This document shows, in pieces, positions 49,576 to 58,799 of a DNA stretch of 64,000 nucleotides (positions are counted from its first letter, which is position 1; every line of letters starts with the position of its first letter). The position numbers and the translations under genes are program-made. Source of the DNA: CAYGYG01 sp964354155 (GTDB lineage Bacteria > Hydrothermota > Tepidihabitantia > SM23-42 > CAYGYG01); NCBI GenBank assembly GCA_964354155.1, contig CAYGYG010000009.1, positions 1 through 64,000 on the forward strand. Reading direction: 5' to 3'. The notes under the pieces were generated by a model. The model had not been told where the DNA came from and searched no databases. It saw nothing but the letters and a program-made list of their open reading frames with translations.

Positions 49576-50409
49576 ATGTCTGGACTTTTCGAAGGATTAC
49601 ATAATGCACCTGCTGCAGTAAAGATATTGGTGTCGTTCGTTGTCCCCGCCACACTTGCAGTCGGCTTGGGGATTGCGCTGGCCTTTGTTAAACGCGTCGG
49701 CCTGCTCACTCTACTCCTCTATATCTGCAACTTCATCATCTGCGTCATAATCTTCCAGATGCTGCCCGGGTTCGTACGCGACGGTGGTCCCTTGGTTGGC
49801 GTTTTGATCTACATCTTCATTCTACTCGTCACCTACATCATCGAGCGTTTTTTCACCCTGCAGCGTTCCAAGGGCAAGACGCCGATGGCGGAATTCATGC
49901 GCAGCTACATCCAGCATGTCGCCGAGAAGAACTTCGACGCCGCCATGAATGACTGCGAAATGCAGGGCGGTTCTGCGGCCAATATCCTGAAGAGCGGCCT
50001 GCAGCAATCGGTGAAGGGTTCGGGCGAGAAGGCAACCATCTTGAAGACCTCGATCGAGACGAGGAGGATTTTCGAAGAAGCGGTGGCCCGCGAAACTCCG
50101 CTCCTGGAGAGAAACCTCATCGCTCTTACCACGATTGCGTCGATCGCGACTATGGTCGGCTTGCTCGGGACCACGGTTGGCATGATCCGTGCATTCCAGG
50201 CCATGGCCCACGCCGGTGCCCCGGATGCCATCATGCTGGCGCGTGGTATTTCTGAGGCGTTGTTCAATACCGCCGGCGGATTGTGGAACGCGATTGTCGG
50301 CATCATCGCCAACAACTTCTTTGTCAACAAGGTTGATCGCTTCACGTACGACATCAATGAAGCGGTGTACGATACGCTGGACTACCTTGAGCGACTTGAG
50401 AAGAAGTAG
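49576..50409 (+). CDS. MotA/TolQ/ExbB proton channel family protein
   Basis: A 277-residue ExbB-like membrane protein. Hydrophobic helices lie at about 12-40, 45-65 and 70-90. The conserved cytoplasmic and channel block is RNLIALTTIASIATMVGLLG, then TVGMIRAFQAMAHAG and GISEALFNTAGGLWNAIVGI near residues 180-250. It forms a proton channel with ExbD and powers TonB. AAGGAGG lies before the ATG (49563-49569). It is followed by two ExbD genes. Confidence 0.9.
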   Translation: MSGLFEGLHNAPAAVKILVSFVVPATLAVGLGIALAFVKRVGLLTLLLYICNFIICVIIFQMLPGFVRDGGPLVGVLIYIFILLVTYIIERFFTLQRSKGKTPMAEFMRSYIQHVAEKNFDAAMNDCEMQGGSAANILKSGLQQSVKGSGEKATILKTSIETRRIFEEAVARETPLLERNLIALTTIASIATMVGLLGTTVGMIRAFQAMAHAGAPDAIMLARGISEALFNTAGGLWNAIVGIIANNFFVNKVDRFTYDINEAVYDTLDYLERLEKK

Positions 50410-50420
50410 CGGAGGCCAAA

Positions 50421-51095
50421 ATGGCACGCCATAAGAGACTGCGTGTAGGTATTACCATCGACATGACGCCCATGGTGGACATTGGATTCCTGCTGGTCAT
50501 CTTCTTCATGAGCACCTATCATGCCCGTCCGCCGGAAACCCTTACGGTTCAGTTGCCCCTGTCACGCTCGCCGTTCAAGGTGCCGGAGGCGGATGTGATG
50601 ATTCTGACCATCATCCCGCCGGAAAGAGCCTATAACCTGGCCGAGTCGATCAACCCGAGCGCCCTGTTGATGGCGATTTCGGAGTATCAACTGCCGGCGG
50701 CTCAGGGCGGTTTGGATCTGAAAAGGAAGGCGGCTATCGAGAAGGCGATTCATGAGTTCAAGACCACGGAAAAGATAATCGAAACGATGGGCGAAGCGGC
50801 CAACTTCACACCCGAGCAGCGCGCGGCCCGGGCCGACAGCCTGCTTTGCTGGTGGAATCTCGGCCGCGAATCCTCCCAACCCACCAAGTTCGACATGGTC
50901 GGCTATCTTGTCATTCAGGAGCGGATTAGAAACCCGCATCTGCGCCTGGTCGTTAAGGCGGACAAGGACGTTCAATCGGGCGTTATTCTGCGACTCATGG
51001 AGACGCTTCAGGACCCCAAGGTCAATATGCTGCGGTTCAGTATGATGACGATGCTGGAAGAGACCGGTTCAATCATCATGAGCACAGGAGGTTAG
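50421..51095 (+). CDS. ExbD/TolR family protein with long insert (copy 1)
   Basis: A 224-residue ExbD-type protein. The key Asp lies in IDMTPMVDIGFLLVIFFMST near 14-33 (Asp21). After the membrane helix comes PPETLTVQLPLSRSPFKVPE, and an insert of about 60 residues not found in ordinary ExbD (about 75-140), then the RLVVKADKDVQSGVILRLME strand-helix end. The insert makes it longer than a usual ExbD (about 140). It pairs with the second ExbD next to it, implying a heteromeric ExbD ring. Confidence 0.88.
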   Translation: MARHKRLRVGITIDMTPMVDIGFLLVIFFMSTYHARPPETLTVQLPLSRSPFKVPEADVMILTIIPPERAYNLAESINPSALLMAISEYQLPAAQGGLDLKRKAAIEKAIHEFKTTEKIIETMGEAANFTPEQRAARADSLLCWWNLGRESSQPTKFDMVGYLVIQERIRNPHLRLVVKADKDVQSGVILRLMETLQDPKVNMLRFSMMTMLEETGSIIMSTGG

Positions 51096-51096
51096 C

Positions 51097-51672
51097 ATGG
51101 GTGTTGTCGAAGGCGCAACTCGAGGCAAAGGCAAACGACGAGGCCGGATCATTAACGACCTGACCCCGATGGTCGATATCGCGTTTCTCCTGGTCATCTT
51201 CTTCATGACAACAACCGTGTTCCGCGAGCCCCAGGCAATTGAGATTGCGCTGCCACCCAAAGGCAGCGTACCAACGGCGCAGTCGAACGTGATCAGCATC
51301 TTCATCGATTCGATTGGGGTGACATCAAAACAGCTGTCTGATGAAGTCCGGAGCCAGATTTCCTTGGACTCGATCGAGGCCTACTTGAAGATCGAAGAGC
51401 GCAACAATGTCGAACGGCAGACCGGCGGCAAGGAGTTGCTGACGCAATTCGACGCGATGCCCGAGGGCGAGGCGAAGGACAGCCTTGACAAGTACATCCG
51501 GCGGAAAGTATCCAAGCTTGTCGTCCTCGTCGATGTTCACGGTCGGTCACGATACCAGGACATGGTGCGGGTCATGGACCAGGTTCAGCAAGCGGGCATC
51601 GTCCGGTTCAGCATTGTCCCACACATCGAACAGACGCCACCCCCTGCAAAGAAAGGAGGTAGATCGCGATGA
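51097..51672 (+). CDS. ExbD/TolR family protein (copy 2)
   Basis: A 191-residue ExbD-type protein with INDLTPMVDIAFLLVIFFMT near residues 17-36, the conserved Asp of the proton path, then FREPQAIEIALPPKG and an insert smaller than that of copy 1, ending in LVVLVDVHGRSRYQDMVRVM. It begins one base after copy 1 and overlaps the next gene by ATGA. AGGAGG lies before the ATG. Confidence 0.88.
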   Translation: MGVVEGATRGKGKRRGRIINDLTPMVDIAFLLVIFFMTTTVFREPQAIEIALPPKGSVPTAQSNVISIFIDSIGVTSKQLSDEVRSQISLDSIEAYLKIEERNNVERQTGGKELLTQFDAMPEGEAKDSLDKYIRRKVSKLVVLVDVHGRSRYQDMVRVMDQVQQAGIVRFSIVPHIEQTPPPAKKGGRSR

Positions 51673-52427
51673 ACGGAATTAACTCGAAGTTATGGTTCCC
51701 GGCAATCGGGAAGAGGAGCCCGATTCTGAACTTATCGGCCCTCAGTCTCCGTTCCGCCTACTACGTAACCAACGTGTTGATTTTTCTCGTGATCTTCGGC
51801 ATATTCGCTTCCATCAAATACCAGCAGTGGCGTTATGAGCAACAACTCAAGCAGGCCGGTATGATCGGCGGCAGGAAAGTAATCACCTTGACGTACGCCC
51901 AGCTCGGGCCGCCGCCGTCGATTACCGGCGGTGAAGACGCCAGCGCGCAAGCGGCAAGTGGTGCCCGGGCGGCGGCGCCGGCGGTAGGCGCCCCCAGGCC
52001 GGTACCTGATGCCGAAGCGCAGCAGGAGACCGCGCCGACTCAGGCGGAAATCTCCGGTGTCAGCCTGGTTGGGGCCGGGACCGGGACGGGCGTGGGCTCG
52101 GGAGCGATTATCCAGGTCGAAGATATCCCGGATATCAACGCTTTCATTCCGTACGAAGTCGAGCCTAAGATTTTGTATGGGCCGCCGCCGGTGTATCCTG
52201 AGTTTGCCCGGATCGCCGAGCAGGAAGGGACGGTGTATGTTAAGGCATTGGTTGACTTAAACGGTTCCATCATGCGGGTCGTCATCGTTCGAAGTTCCGG
52301 GGCGCCCGTTCTTGATTCAGCCGCGGCGCGCTCGGTGTACGCTTGGAGGATGAACCCGGCCCTGCAGAACAACAAGCCGGTTCGGGTTTGGGTCGCCAAG
52401 CCGATTACGTTCAAACTCGACAAGTAG
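51669..52427 (+). CDS. TonB-family energy transducer (copy 1)
   Basis: A 252-residue TonB-type protein. An N-terminal cytoplasmic stretch precedes one membrane helix (YYVTNVLIFLVIFGIFASI, near 33-51). An Ala/Pro/Gly linker from about 75 to 140 follows, then the TonB C-terminal domain (PPVYPEFARIAEQEGTVYVK near 175-194, ALVDLNGSIMRVVIVRSSGA, SAAARSVYAWRMNPALQNNK). Pulled by ExbB-ExbD, it opens outer-membrane receptors such as the one at 28978. AGGAGG precedes the ATG. Confidence 0.88.
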   Translation: MNGINSKLWFPAIGKRSPILNLSALSLRSAYYVTNVLIFLVIFGIFASIKYQQWRYEQQLKQAGMIGGRKVITLTYAQLGPPPSITGGEDASAQAASGARAAAPAVGAPRPVPDAEAQQETAPTQAEISGVSLVGAGTGTGVGSGAIIQVEDIPDINAFIPYEVEPKILYGPPPVYPEFARIAEQEGTVYVKALVDLNGSIMRVVIVRSSGAPVLDSAAARSVYAWRMNPALQNNKPVRVWVAKPITFKLDK

Positions 52428-52702
52428 CGGTATCGGTATTCCCGGTCGGTAACGCTTGAAAGATTGAGCCTTCCCGGGTCCGAGAGAGGCCCGGGAAGGT
52501 GAGGATTTTCTATTCGATAATCGGAAGGGGGAGTGTTTTCTTGGTTAAGTACCTCCTGGTCTGGAATAGGGGGGGATGCCGGCTGTATAACCACATAGCA
52601 ACCACCACTCACGGTCTTTATAAGTCTGTATCTCGTAGAGGAAGAACAGATTTTGCGCAAGGTCCCAGAGTTCTCGCGGGGACCGGCCGGAAGGAGGCAA
52701 AG

Positions 52703-53458
52703 ATGAGACCATACTTCGATACAGCACTCCCTATCGTCGGCAGCCGCAGCCGGGTCGGCGCTGCCTACAACGGCAACCTGAGACGGGCTTTCTACAGCAC
52801 CCACGCTCTGTTGTTCTTCGCTATTGTCCTGGCTTTCTCCTATGTCAGGTACGAGCACTGGCGTGCTGAGGTGGCAGCCAATTCAGGGAATCGGCCCAAG
52901 CCACCCGTAATCATCATCGACCCGACTCGCCTTGGGCCGCCGCCCTCAATCATCGGCGGGGATGGCGATCACGGTTTGGGTACGAACGGAGTGGGAAACA
53001 ATCTCACCGCACCGGCGGTCGGAGTTCCCAGGCCGGTACCCGATGACCGTGCAATCCAGCTGACTTCGCCTACCCAGCAGGACATTGCCGGCACCGGTCT
53101 TTTCGACGGGAAGAACGGCGGCGTAGGCGACAGTGTCGTGGTTGCGGTGACGGACATTCCGCCGATCGATGCTTTTGTGCCCTTTGAGAAACCGCCTCAA
53201 ATCATTGCCAAACCTTCGATAGAGTACCCTCCGATCTCAGTTGCACTGGATGAACAGGGAACGGCATATGTCAAGGCATTGGTTGACTTGGACGGTTCGA
53301 TAATGAGGGTTGTTGTCGTCAGGAGCTCAGGTTCGGCCCGGCTCGATTCGGCGGCGGCGAACAATGTTGGCGGTTGGAAGATGAAGCCGGCAATCCAGAA
53401 TGATAAGCCAGTCCGGGTCTGGGTTGCGTCGCCGATTACCTTTCGATTGGGCAAGTAG
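52703..53458 (+). CDS. TonB-family energy transducer (copy 2)
   Basis: A 251-residue TonB-type protein parallel to its neighbour: one membrane helix (AFYSTHALLFFAIVLAFSYV, near 34-53), DPTRLGPPPSIIGGDGDHG, and a C-terminal domain with VALDEQGTAYVKALVDLDGS and DSAAANNVGGWKMKPAIQND. The start is the ATG preceded by AAGGAGG, which discards about 68 extra residues of a longer frame that do not look coding. The gap of 275 bases before it shows no gene. The two TonB proteins probably serve different receptors. Confidence 0.85.
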   Translation: MRPYFDTALPIVGSRSRVGAAYNGNLRRAFYSTHALLFFAIVLAFSYVRYEHWRAEVAANSGNRPKPPVIIIDPTRLGPPPSIIGGDGDHGLGTNGVGNNLTAPAVGVPRPVPDDRAIQLTSPTQQDIAGTGLFDGKNGGVGDSVVVAVTDIPPIDAFVPFEKPPQIIAKPSIEYPPISVALDEQGTAYVKALVDLDGSIMRVVVVRSSGSARLDSAAANNVGGWKMKPAIQNDKPVRVWVASPITFRLGK

Positions 53459-53509
53459 GAAGGCCGCTCATACCGCGGCGCGAGCCGGTATTAGTGAATG
53501 AGGGGGAGG

Positions 53510-53929
53510 TTATTTTTCGGGTCGGGCGCCGCGGCGCCGTCCGATCTTGATGCGGATCAATGCGCGCTGCAGGGATGCCATCGTCTCAGCGTGACTCGTC
53601 TTGTCGAATCGCCTCTCCTCAAGGAGCCGGCGGGCGCGTTCCCGCGCCTTCTCGGCCCGGGCCAGATCGATCTCTTCAGCCCGCTCGGCCGCATCCGCCA
53701 GGATCGTGGTCTTGGCGCCCGTAATCTGGACGAAACCACCGGCGATGGCCATGAAGGTTATGTCCCGGCCCTTTTTGACTCTTATCTCGCCCGGGTCGAT
53801 GATGGATACGAGCGGCACGTGTTGCGCGAGCACGGTTATCTCCCCCGACATCGTGGGGATGGTGACCGAGTCGATTTCGTCGGAATAGACGATCCGTTCC
53901 GGCGTGGCGATTTCTAAACGAAACTTCAT
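53510..53929 (-). CDS. atpC: ATP synthase F1 epsilon subunit
   Basis: A 139-residue epsilon subunit: N-terminal beta-sandwich (FRLEIATPERIVYSDEIDSV and TIPTMSGEITVLAQHVPLVS) and a two-helix C-terminus (DLARAEKARERARRLLEERR). It couples gamma rotation to the c-ring and can inhibit ATP hydrolysis. It is the last gene of the atp operon. Confidence 0.93.
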   Translation of the reverse strand: MKFRLEIATPERIVYSDEIDSVTIPTMSGEITVLAQHVPLVSIIDPGEIRVKKGRDITFMAIAGGFVQITGAKTTILADAAERAEEIDLARAEKARERARRLLEERRFDKTSHAETMASLQRALIRIKIGRRRGARPEK

Positions 53930-53943
53930 GGCGCCGATCAGTG

Positions 53944-55305
53944 CTATATATCGCTCAAGTCGCCGACCATCCAGCAGGCCTGTTCCGGTTTATCGTCGCA
54001 GCCGCCCTCGAGAAATGCTTTGAACCCTTTGATCGTAGCCTCAAGCGGCACGTATTTGCCGGCACGGCCGGTGAACGTTTCCGCGACAAAAAGCGGCTGG
54101 GACAGGAAACGCTGGATTTTGCGCGCGCGTGTGACGATGACTTTATCCTCGTCCGACAGTTCTTCGAAACCGAGGATGGCGATGACATCGCGCAGGTCCT
54201 TGTAGCGCTGAAGGATCTTCTGAACGCCGCGGGCCACATTGTAGTGTTCTTCACCGACAAAACGCGGATCCAATATCGAAGAGGTTGAGTCGAGCGGGTC
54301 CACCGCCGGGTAGATGCCGAGCTCGGCTAACGAACGGGAAAGCACGATGGTCGAATCGAGGTGACCGAAGGTTGTGGCCGGGGCCGGGTCAGTCAGGTCG
54401 TCGGCCGGAACGTAGACGGCCTGGACTGAGGTGATCGAACCATGCTTGGTCGAGGTAATTCGTTCCTGAAGCTCGCCCATTTCAGTGGCCAGGGTTGGTT
54501 GATACCCGACCGCGGAAGGGATCCGTCCCAACAAGGCCGAAACCTCGGAACCGGCCATCGTAAATCGATAGATGTTGTCGATAAAGAGCAGGACGTCCTT
54601 GTGCTCCTGATCCCGGAAGTATTCGGCCATCGACAGGGCGGTGAGGCCGACGCGCTGACGAACACCGGGCGGCTCGTTCATCTGGCCGAAGACCAGAACA
54701 GTTTTGTCGATTACGCCGGAGCGCCGCATGTCAAGATAGAGGTCATTGCCCTCGCGCGTCCGTTCGCCGATGCCGGCGAATACCGACACGCCGCCGTGTT
54801 CGAGTGCGATGTTCCGGATGAGCTCCATCACCACCACCGTCTTGCCGACGCCGGCGCCGCCGAAAAGACCGACCTTGCCGCCTTTGATGATGGGCGCAAT
54901 CAAGTCGATGACCTTGATACCGGTTTCCAGGACTTCAACCCGCGTGGACTGTTCTTTGAAGACGGGGGGCTTACAGTGGATGGAGCTCTTCAGCTTGGTC
55001 TTGACCGGGCCCAGCTCGTCGATCGGCTCACCGAGGATGTTGAAGAGCCGGCCCAGAGTCTCGGGTCCGACCGGCACCGTGATCGGCCCGGCCGTGTCTT
55101 CCACGGCCATGCCCCGGCGCAGTCCTTCGGTCGGCCCCATAGCCACACACCGTACCGTATTCCAGCCCAGGTGATGCTGGACTTCGAGCACCAAATGGGA
55201 GCCGTTCTGCCTGACCCAAAGCGCACCATAGATCTCGGGCAGCTGTTCGCCAAACTCTACATCGACGACCGGCCCCATGATTTGAAGGATTCTACCTTGA
55301 TTCAT
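53944..55305 (-). CDS. atpD: ATP synthase F1 beta subunit
   Basis: A 453-residue catalytic subunit. Walker A is GGAGVGKTVVVMELI near 149-163, the catalytic Glu lies in FAGIGERTREGNDLYLD, and Walker B is VLLFIDNIYRFTMAGSEVSA (a Tyr replaces the usual Phe of DNIFRF). ALLGRIPSAVGYQPTLATEM and DDLTDPAPATTFGHLDSTIV follow. Three of these with three alpha subunits form the F1 head. Confidence 0.96.
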   Translation of the reverse strand: MNQGRILQIMGPVVDVEFGEQLPEIYGALWVRQNGSHLVLEVQHHLGWNTVRCVAMGPTEGLRRGMAVEDTAGPITVPVGPETLGRLFNILGEPIDELGPVKTKLKSSIHCKPPVFKEQSTRVEVLETGIKVIDLIAPIIKGGKVGLFGGAGVGKTVVVMELIRNIALEHGGVSVFAGIGERTREGNDLYLDMRRSGVIDKTVLVFGQMNEPPGVRQRVGLTALSMAEYFRDQEHKDVLLFIDNIYRFTMAGSEVSALLGRIPSAVGYQPTLATEMGELQERITSTKHGSITSVQAVYVPADDLTDPAPATTFGHLDSTIVLSRSLAELGIYPAVDPLDSTSSILDPRFVGEEHYNVARGVQKILQRYKDLRDVIAILGFEELSDEDKVIVTRARKIQRFLSQPLFVAETFTGRAGKYVPLEATIKGFKAFLEGGCDDKPEQACWMVGDLSDI

Positions 55306-55380
55306 CCCGTTAGACCTCCTTGCATTGCCAAAAGGGCGACAGGATGGCTGAACAAAGACGGAAAGAAGGTGACATAATTC

Positions 55381-56235
55381 TCATACCTGTTCGATCACCG
55401 CCCGGGCGGTGCTGAGTTCGGTCAACTCTTTGGTAATATTCTCCTGGCGAACTCGGTTGTACGACAAAACCAATTCGGAGATGAGGCCGGCGGCGTTGTC
55501 GGTCGCGTTCTTCATCGCGACCATCCGGGCGGCAAACTCGGACGCCTGCGCTTCGAGCATAGCCGCATAGAGCTCGTATTCAATAATCCGGGACAAGAGC
55601 GGCGCGATGACCTCCTGGGCCGATGGTTCATAGACGAATGAGGCGTGCATCTCCGGTTCGTGGCTGGCCTGCTTCAGCGGCAGTAACTCCAGCACTGAAG
55701 GCCGGCCGGTGAGGTTGGAGACAAACCGGCTGTAGACGATGGTTACCCGGTCAACCGCGGCCTTTTGGTATTCTTCGATCACCAGCCGGCCGATCGGCAA
55801 GGTCTGAATGAAAGGTACCGGGACCGGCAACCCGGCAAACTCGGCAATCACCTCGTAGCCGCGCCGCATCAGGAAGTCACGGCCTTTCTTGCCGACCGCG
55901 ACAAACTGACAATGTGCTCGGTCGGTCACTTCCTCCAGGGCGCGATGGATTACATTCATATTGAAGGCCCCGCAAAGACCGCGGTCCGAGGTCACCACGA
56001 CAATCAGCGTGTTAGTGACTGGCCTTGACTGCAACAGGGGATGCAGTTCTGGTTCGGTCTTTGAAGAGACATCGAGCAGAAGCTTCCAGGCGAGAGCCGC
56101 GTAGGGACGGGATGCAAAGAGCGCGGCGGTTGCTTTGCGCATGCGGGCCGCCGACACCATTTCCATTGTCCCGGTGATCTTCCGGATGCTGGTGACGGAA
56201 CGGATGTGGTTTCTGATGTCGCGGACCGATGCCAT
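55381..56235 (-). CDS. atpG: ATP synthase F1 gamma subunit
   Basis: A 284-residue rotor shaft. The N-terminal helix is VRDIRNHIRSVTSIRKITGT-MEMVSAARM near 4-32. The Rossmann-like core has VVTSDRGLCGAFNMNVI near 85-101. The C-terminal helix is NATDNAAGLISELVLSYNRV-RQ-ENITKEL near 241-270. Its first base overlaps the atpA stop. Confidence 0.95.
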   Translation of the reverse strand: MASVRDIRNHIRSVTSIRKITGTMEMVSAARMRKATAALFASRPYAALAWKLLLDVSSKTEPELHPLLQSRPVTNTLIVVVTSDRGLCGAFNMNVIHRALEEVTDRAHCQFVAVGKKGRDFLMRRGYEVIAEFAGLPVPVPFIQTLPIGRLVIEEYQKAAVDRVTIVYSRFVSNLTGRPSVLELLPLKQASHEPEMHASFVYEPSAQEVIAPLLSRIIEYELYAAMLEAQASEFAARMVAMKNATDNAAGLISELVLSYNRVRQENITKELTELSTARAVIEQV

Positions 56236-57749
56236 TAGCGTTTGCCCGAAATGGTTTTGAATTCCTGGATGGCCTGTTTGAGCCCTTCTTCATTTTCGGC
56301 CGTCAGCTCATTGGACTGTTTGATATTGGCACCGATCTGCGGGTGCATCGAATCCATGAACTTGAGGAAGTCGGCTTCGAAACTTGTTACTGCCTCGGCC
56401 GGAATGTCATCGATCAGGCCTGAAATGCCGACGAAGATTATCATGACCTGTTTCTCGACGGCCAGGGGTACATACTGGCCCTGTTTCAGGATCTCGGTCA
56501 TCACCTTGCCGCGTGTCAGCTGCTGGCGCGTCGCGGCATCAAGGTCGCTGCCGAATTCGGCAAATGCCGCCATCTCTCGGTATTGGGCCAGGTCAAGACG
56601 TAACTTGGCGGCGACTTTCTTCATCGCGCGGACCTGGGCTGCCGAACCCACCCGGGATACGGAAAGACCAACATTGATTGCCGGACGGATACCCTGATAG
56701 AAGAGTTCTGGTTCGAGATAAATCTGTCCATCCGTGATCGAAACCACGTTGGTGGGTATATAGGCGGTGAAGTCGCCGGCCTGGGTCTCGATGATCGGCA
56801 GGGCGGTCAACGAACCGCCGCCATGTTCCTTGTTCAGCTTGGCCGCCCGCTCGAGCAACCGGGCATGGAGATAAAAAATATCCCCCGGGTAGGCCTCGCG
56901 GCCCGGTGGTCGCCGAAGAATAAGCGAGATCTGGCGGTAGGCCCAGGCATGTTTGGAGAGGTCGTCATAGATGACGAGCGCATCCTTGCCCTGATCCATG
57001 AAATACTCACCCATCGAGCAACCGGCGTACGGCGCAATATACCAAAGGGATGCGGGGTCGGATGATCCGGCGTTCACCACGATGGTGTGGTCCATCGCAC
57101 CGTGTTTCTCCAATTCGCCGACAATGCGGGCCACCTTGGATTCTTTCTGGCCGATGGAAACATAGATGCAGAAAACCCCTTCGTTCTTCTGGTTGATGAT
57201 CGCGTCGATGGCGATGGCGCTCTTGCCGGTCTGGCGGTCTCCAATGATCAGCTCCCGTTGACCGCGGCCGATCGGAATCATACTATCAATCGCCTTGATG
57301 CCGGTCTGGATCGGCCGGTTGACCGGCTCCCGCAGGATGACCCGCGGGGCGATTTTCTCAATCGGGTAGTGCTGTTCCGGCCGGACCGGTCCTTTCCCGT
57401 CGATTGGCTCACCCAAGGGATTGATGACCCGGCCGAGCAAGCTCTCACCGACGCCGACTTGGAGTATTCGGCCGGTGCCGCGTACCAGGTCACCTTCCTT
57501 GATTTCTTCATAGTTGCCCAACACGACGGCCCCGATCCGGTCTTCAAGCAGATTGAGCGCGACACCGAAGACCCCGTTAGGAAATTCAAGCATTTCCGAA
57601 GCGAAACAGTCGCCCAGGCCGTGGATCTGGGCCACGCCGTCAGCCAGTTCAATGACGGTACCGATGTGCTCGACCGATACTTTTTCTTCGAACCCGACAA
57701 TGTCCTTCTTGAGTTCAGCTAGAAGCTTTGCCTTCTGGTCCTGGTTCAT
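56235..57749 (-). CDS. atpA: ATP synthase F1 alpha subunit
   Basis: A 504-residue nucleotide-binding, non-catalytic subunit. The P-loop is GDRQTGKSAIAIDAIINQ near 170-187, then PYAGCSMGEYFMDQGKDALV, IYDDLSKHAWAYRQISLILR-RPPGREAYPGDIFYLHARLLERA and the VGLSVSRVGSAAQVRAM block. The start is the ATG giving MNQDQK, because AGGAG lies upstream at normal spacing; the longer reading starts with TTG. Confidence 0.96.
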   Translation of the reverse strand: MNQDQKAKLLAELKKDIVGFEEKVSVEHIGTVIELADGVAQIHGLGDCFASEMLEFPNGVFGVALNLLEDRIGAVVLGNYEEIKEGDLVRGTGRILQVGVGESLLGRVINPLGEPIDGKGPVRPEQHYPIEKIAPRVILREPVNRPIQTGIKAIDSMIPIGRGQRELIIGDRQTGKSAIAIDAIINQKNEGVFCIYVSIGQKESKVARIVGELEKHGAMDHTIVVNAGSSDPASLWYIAPYAGCSMGEYFMDQGKDALVIYDDLSKHAWAYRQISLILRRPPGREAYPGDIFYLHARLLERAAKLNKEHGGGSLTALPIIETQAGDFTAYIPTNVVSITDGQIYLEPELFYQGIRPAINVGLSVSRVGSAAQVRAMKKVAAKLRLDLAQYREMAAFAEFGSDLDAATRQQLTRGKVMTEILKQGQYVPLAVEKQVMIIFVGISGLIDDIPAEAVTSFEADFLKFMDSMHPQIGANIKQSNELTAENEEGLKQAIQEFKTISGKR

Positions 57750-57791
57750 CCCGTAGCGACTCCTTGGCAATCGAACACTATTCCGCCTCCT

Positions 57792-58271
57792 TCATCCTCG
57801 TCTCAGCTGTTTAATCAGATTGTTGAGTTTGCTGACCACGCTGGCATCGATCATGACGTCACCGGCTTTGATGACAATGCCTCCGATAATGGCGGGATCA
57901 ACGACATTCCGAATCGTCAAGCGCCGTCCCAGTTTTGCGGCGAACCGTTCGGCAATCACCGCCTTCTCATCGGGGGCTAGAGGCGCGGCGGTTTTTACCT
58001 CAAATTCCAGGATACCGGTCTGCTCGCGAGTGCGCTTGTAGTTTCGCAGGATGTCGGTCAGGCTGCTCATCGCGCTGCTGCGGAGGAGAAGGAAGATGAA
58101 GTCGTAGGCCGCCGGCGCAATGTAGTCCTTAAAAAGGTCCTGGACGGTCCGGACCTTTTCTTCAAAGTTGATACGCGGGTTGTCAAGGTAGCCGCGCAGC
58201 TTAAGCGACGAATGGAGCGAAGACTCGACTAGTTCAAGATCAGCCAAGATACTCTCCAATTGCTGTGCCAT
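57792..58271 (-). CDS. atpH: ATP synthase F1 delta subunit
   Basis: A 159-residue delta (OSCP) subunit: helical N-terminal domain (LESILADLELVESSLHSSLK), ending in the RNVVDPAIIGGIVIKAGDVM-IDASVVSKLNNLIKQL strand-helix signature near 118-155. It joins the stator stalk b to the top of F1. One base separates it from atpF. Confidence 0.93.
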   Translation of the reverse strand: MAQQLESILADLELVESSLHSSLKLRGYLDNPRINFEEKVRTVQDLFKDYIAPAAYDFIFLLLRSSAMSSLTDILRNYKRTREQTGILEFEVKTAAPLAPDEKAVIAERFAAKLGRRLTIRNVVDPAIIGGIVIKAGDVMIDASVVSKLNNLIKQLRRG

Positions 58272-58272
58272 G

Positions 58273-58797
58273 CTATCCTTTCCGGCTTATCGACTCAAGT
58301 TCTTTCTCGACTTCTTTTACCGCGCTGTCCAGGAGGCTCTTTCTGGTTTTTTCATCAACCTGTTTGCGAACCACCGCAATCGAAAGCTGAACCACCATTT
58401 CGCCGACTTCCTTCTTGACTTCATTCATGATATTCTTCTTTTCCCGGCCGATTTCCTGCATTGCCCGCTCGACGATTTTCTTCGACTCCTCATTGGCGAG
58501 CTCGACGATCTTCTTTTTCTCCTGGTCGCCCAGTTTTGTTGCCTGGTCAATGATGCGGTGGGACTCGCGCTTGGCTTCTTCGATCAGCTGGCGCTGTCTT
58601 TCTTCAGACTCGGCGGCCTGCCGCTTCAAATCCTCGGCGGTCTTAAGCCCTTCTTCAATCTTAGACGAGCGTTCCTTGAATAGTTTGAGCAGGGGCTTGT
58701 AGAGAAAGCGGTTGAGGAGCCAGAGCAGTATCAGAAAGTTGACGATCTGAGCGATGAGAAGCAGAGGGTGGATTCCGAGCTTGCCCAGGGCTTCCAT
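58273..58797 (-). CDS. atpF: ATP synthase F0 b subunit
   Basis: A 174-residue b subunit: N-terminal membrane helix (LLLIAQIVNFLILLWLLNRF, near 13-32), then LYKPLLKLFKERSSKIEEGL and a long charged helix rich in Lys, Glu and Arg, as expected for the peripheral stalk. Only a single b gene is present, so a homodimer is expected. Confidence 0.94.
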   Translation of the reverse strand: MEALGKLGIHPLLLIAQIVNFLILLWLLNRFLYKPLLKLFKERSSKIEEGLKTAEDLKRQAAESEERQRQLIEEAKRESHRIIDQATKLGDQEKKKIVELANEESKKIVERAMQEIGREKKNIMNEVKKEVGEMVVQLSIAVVRKQVDEKTRKSLLDSAVKEVEKELESISRKG

Positions 58798-58799
58798 GG

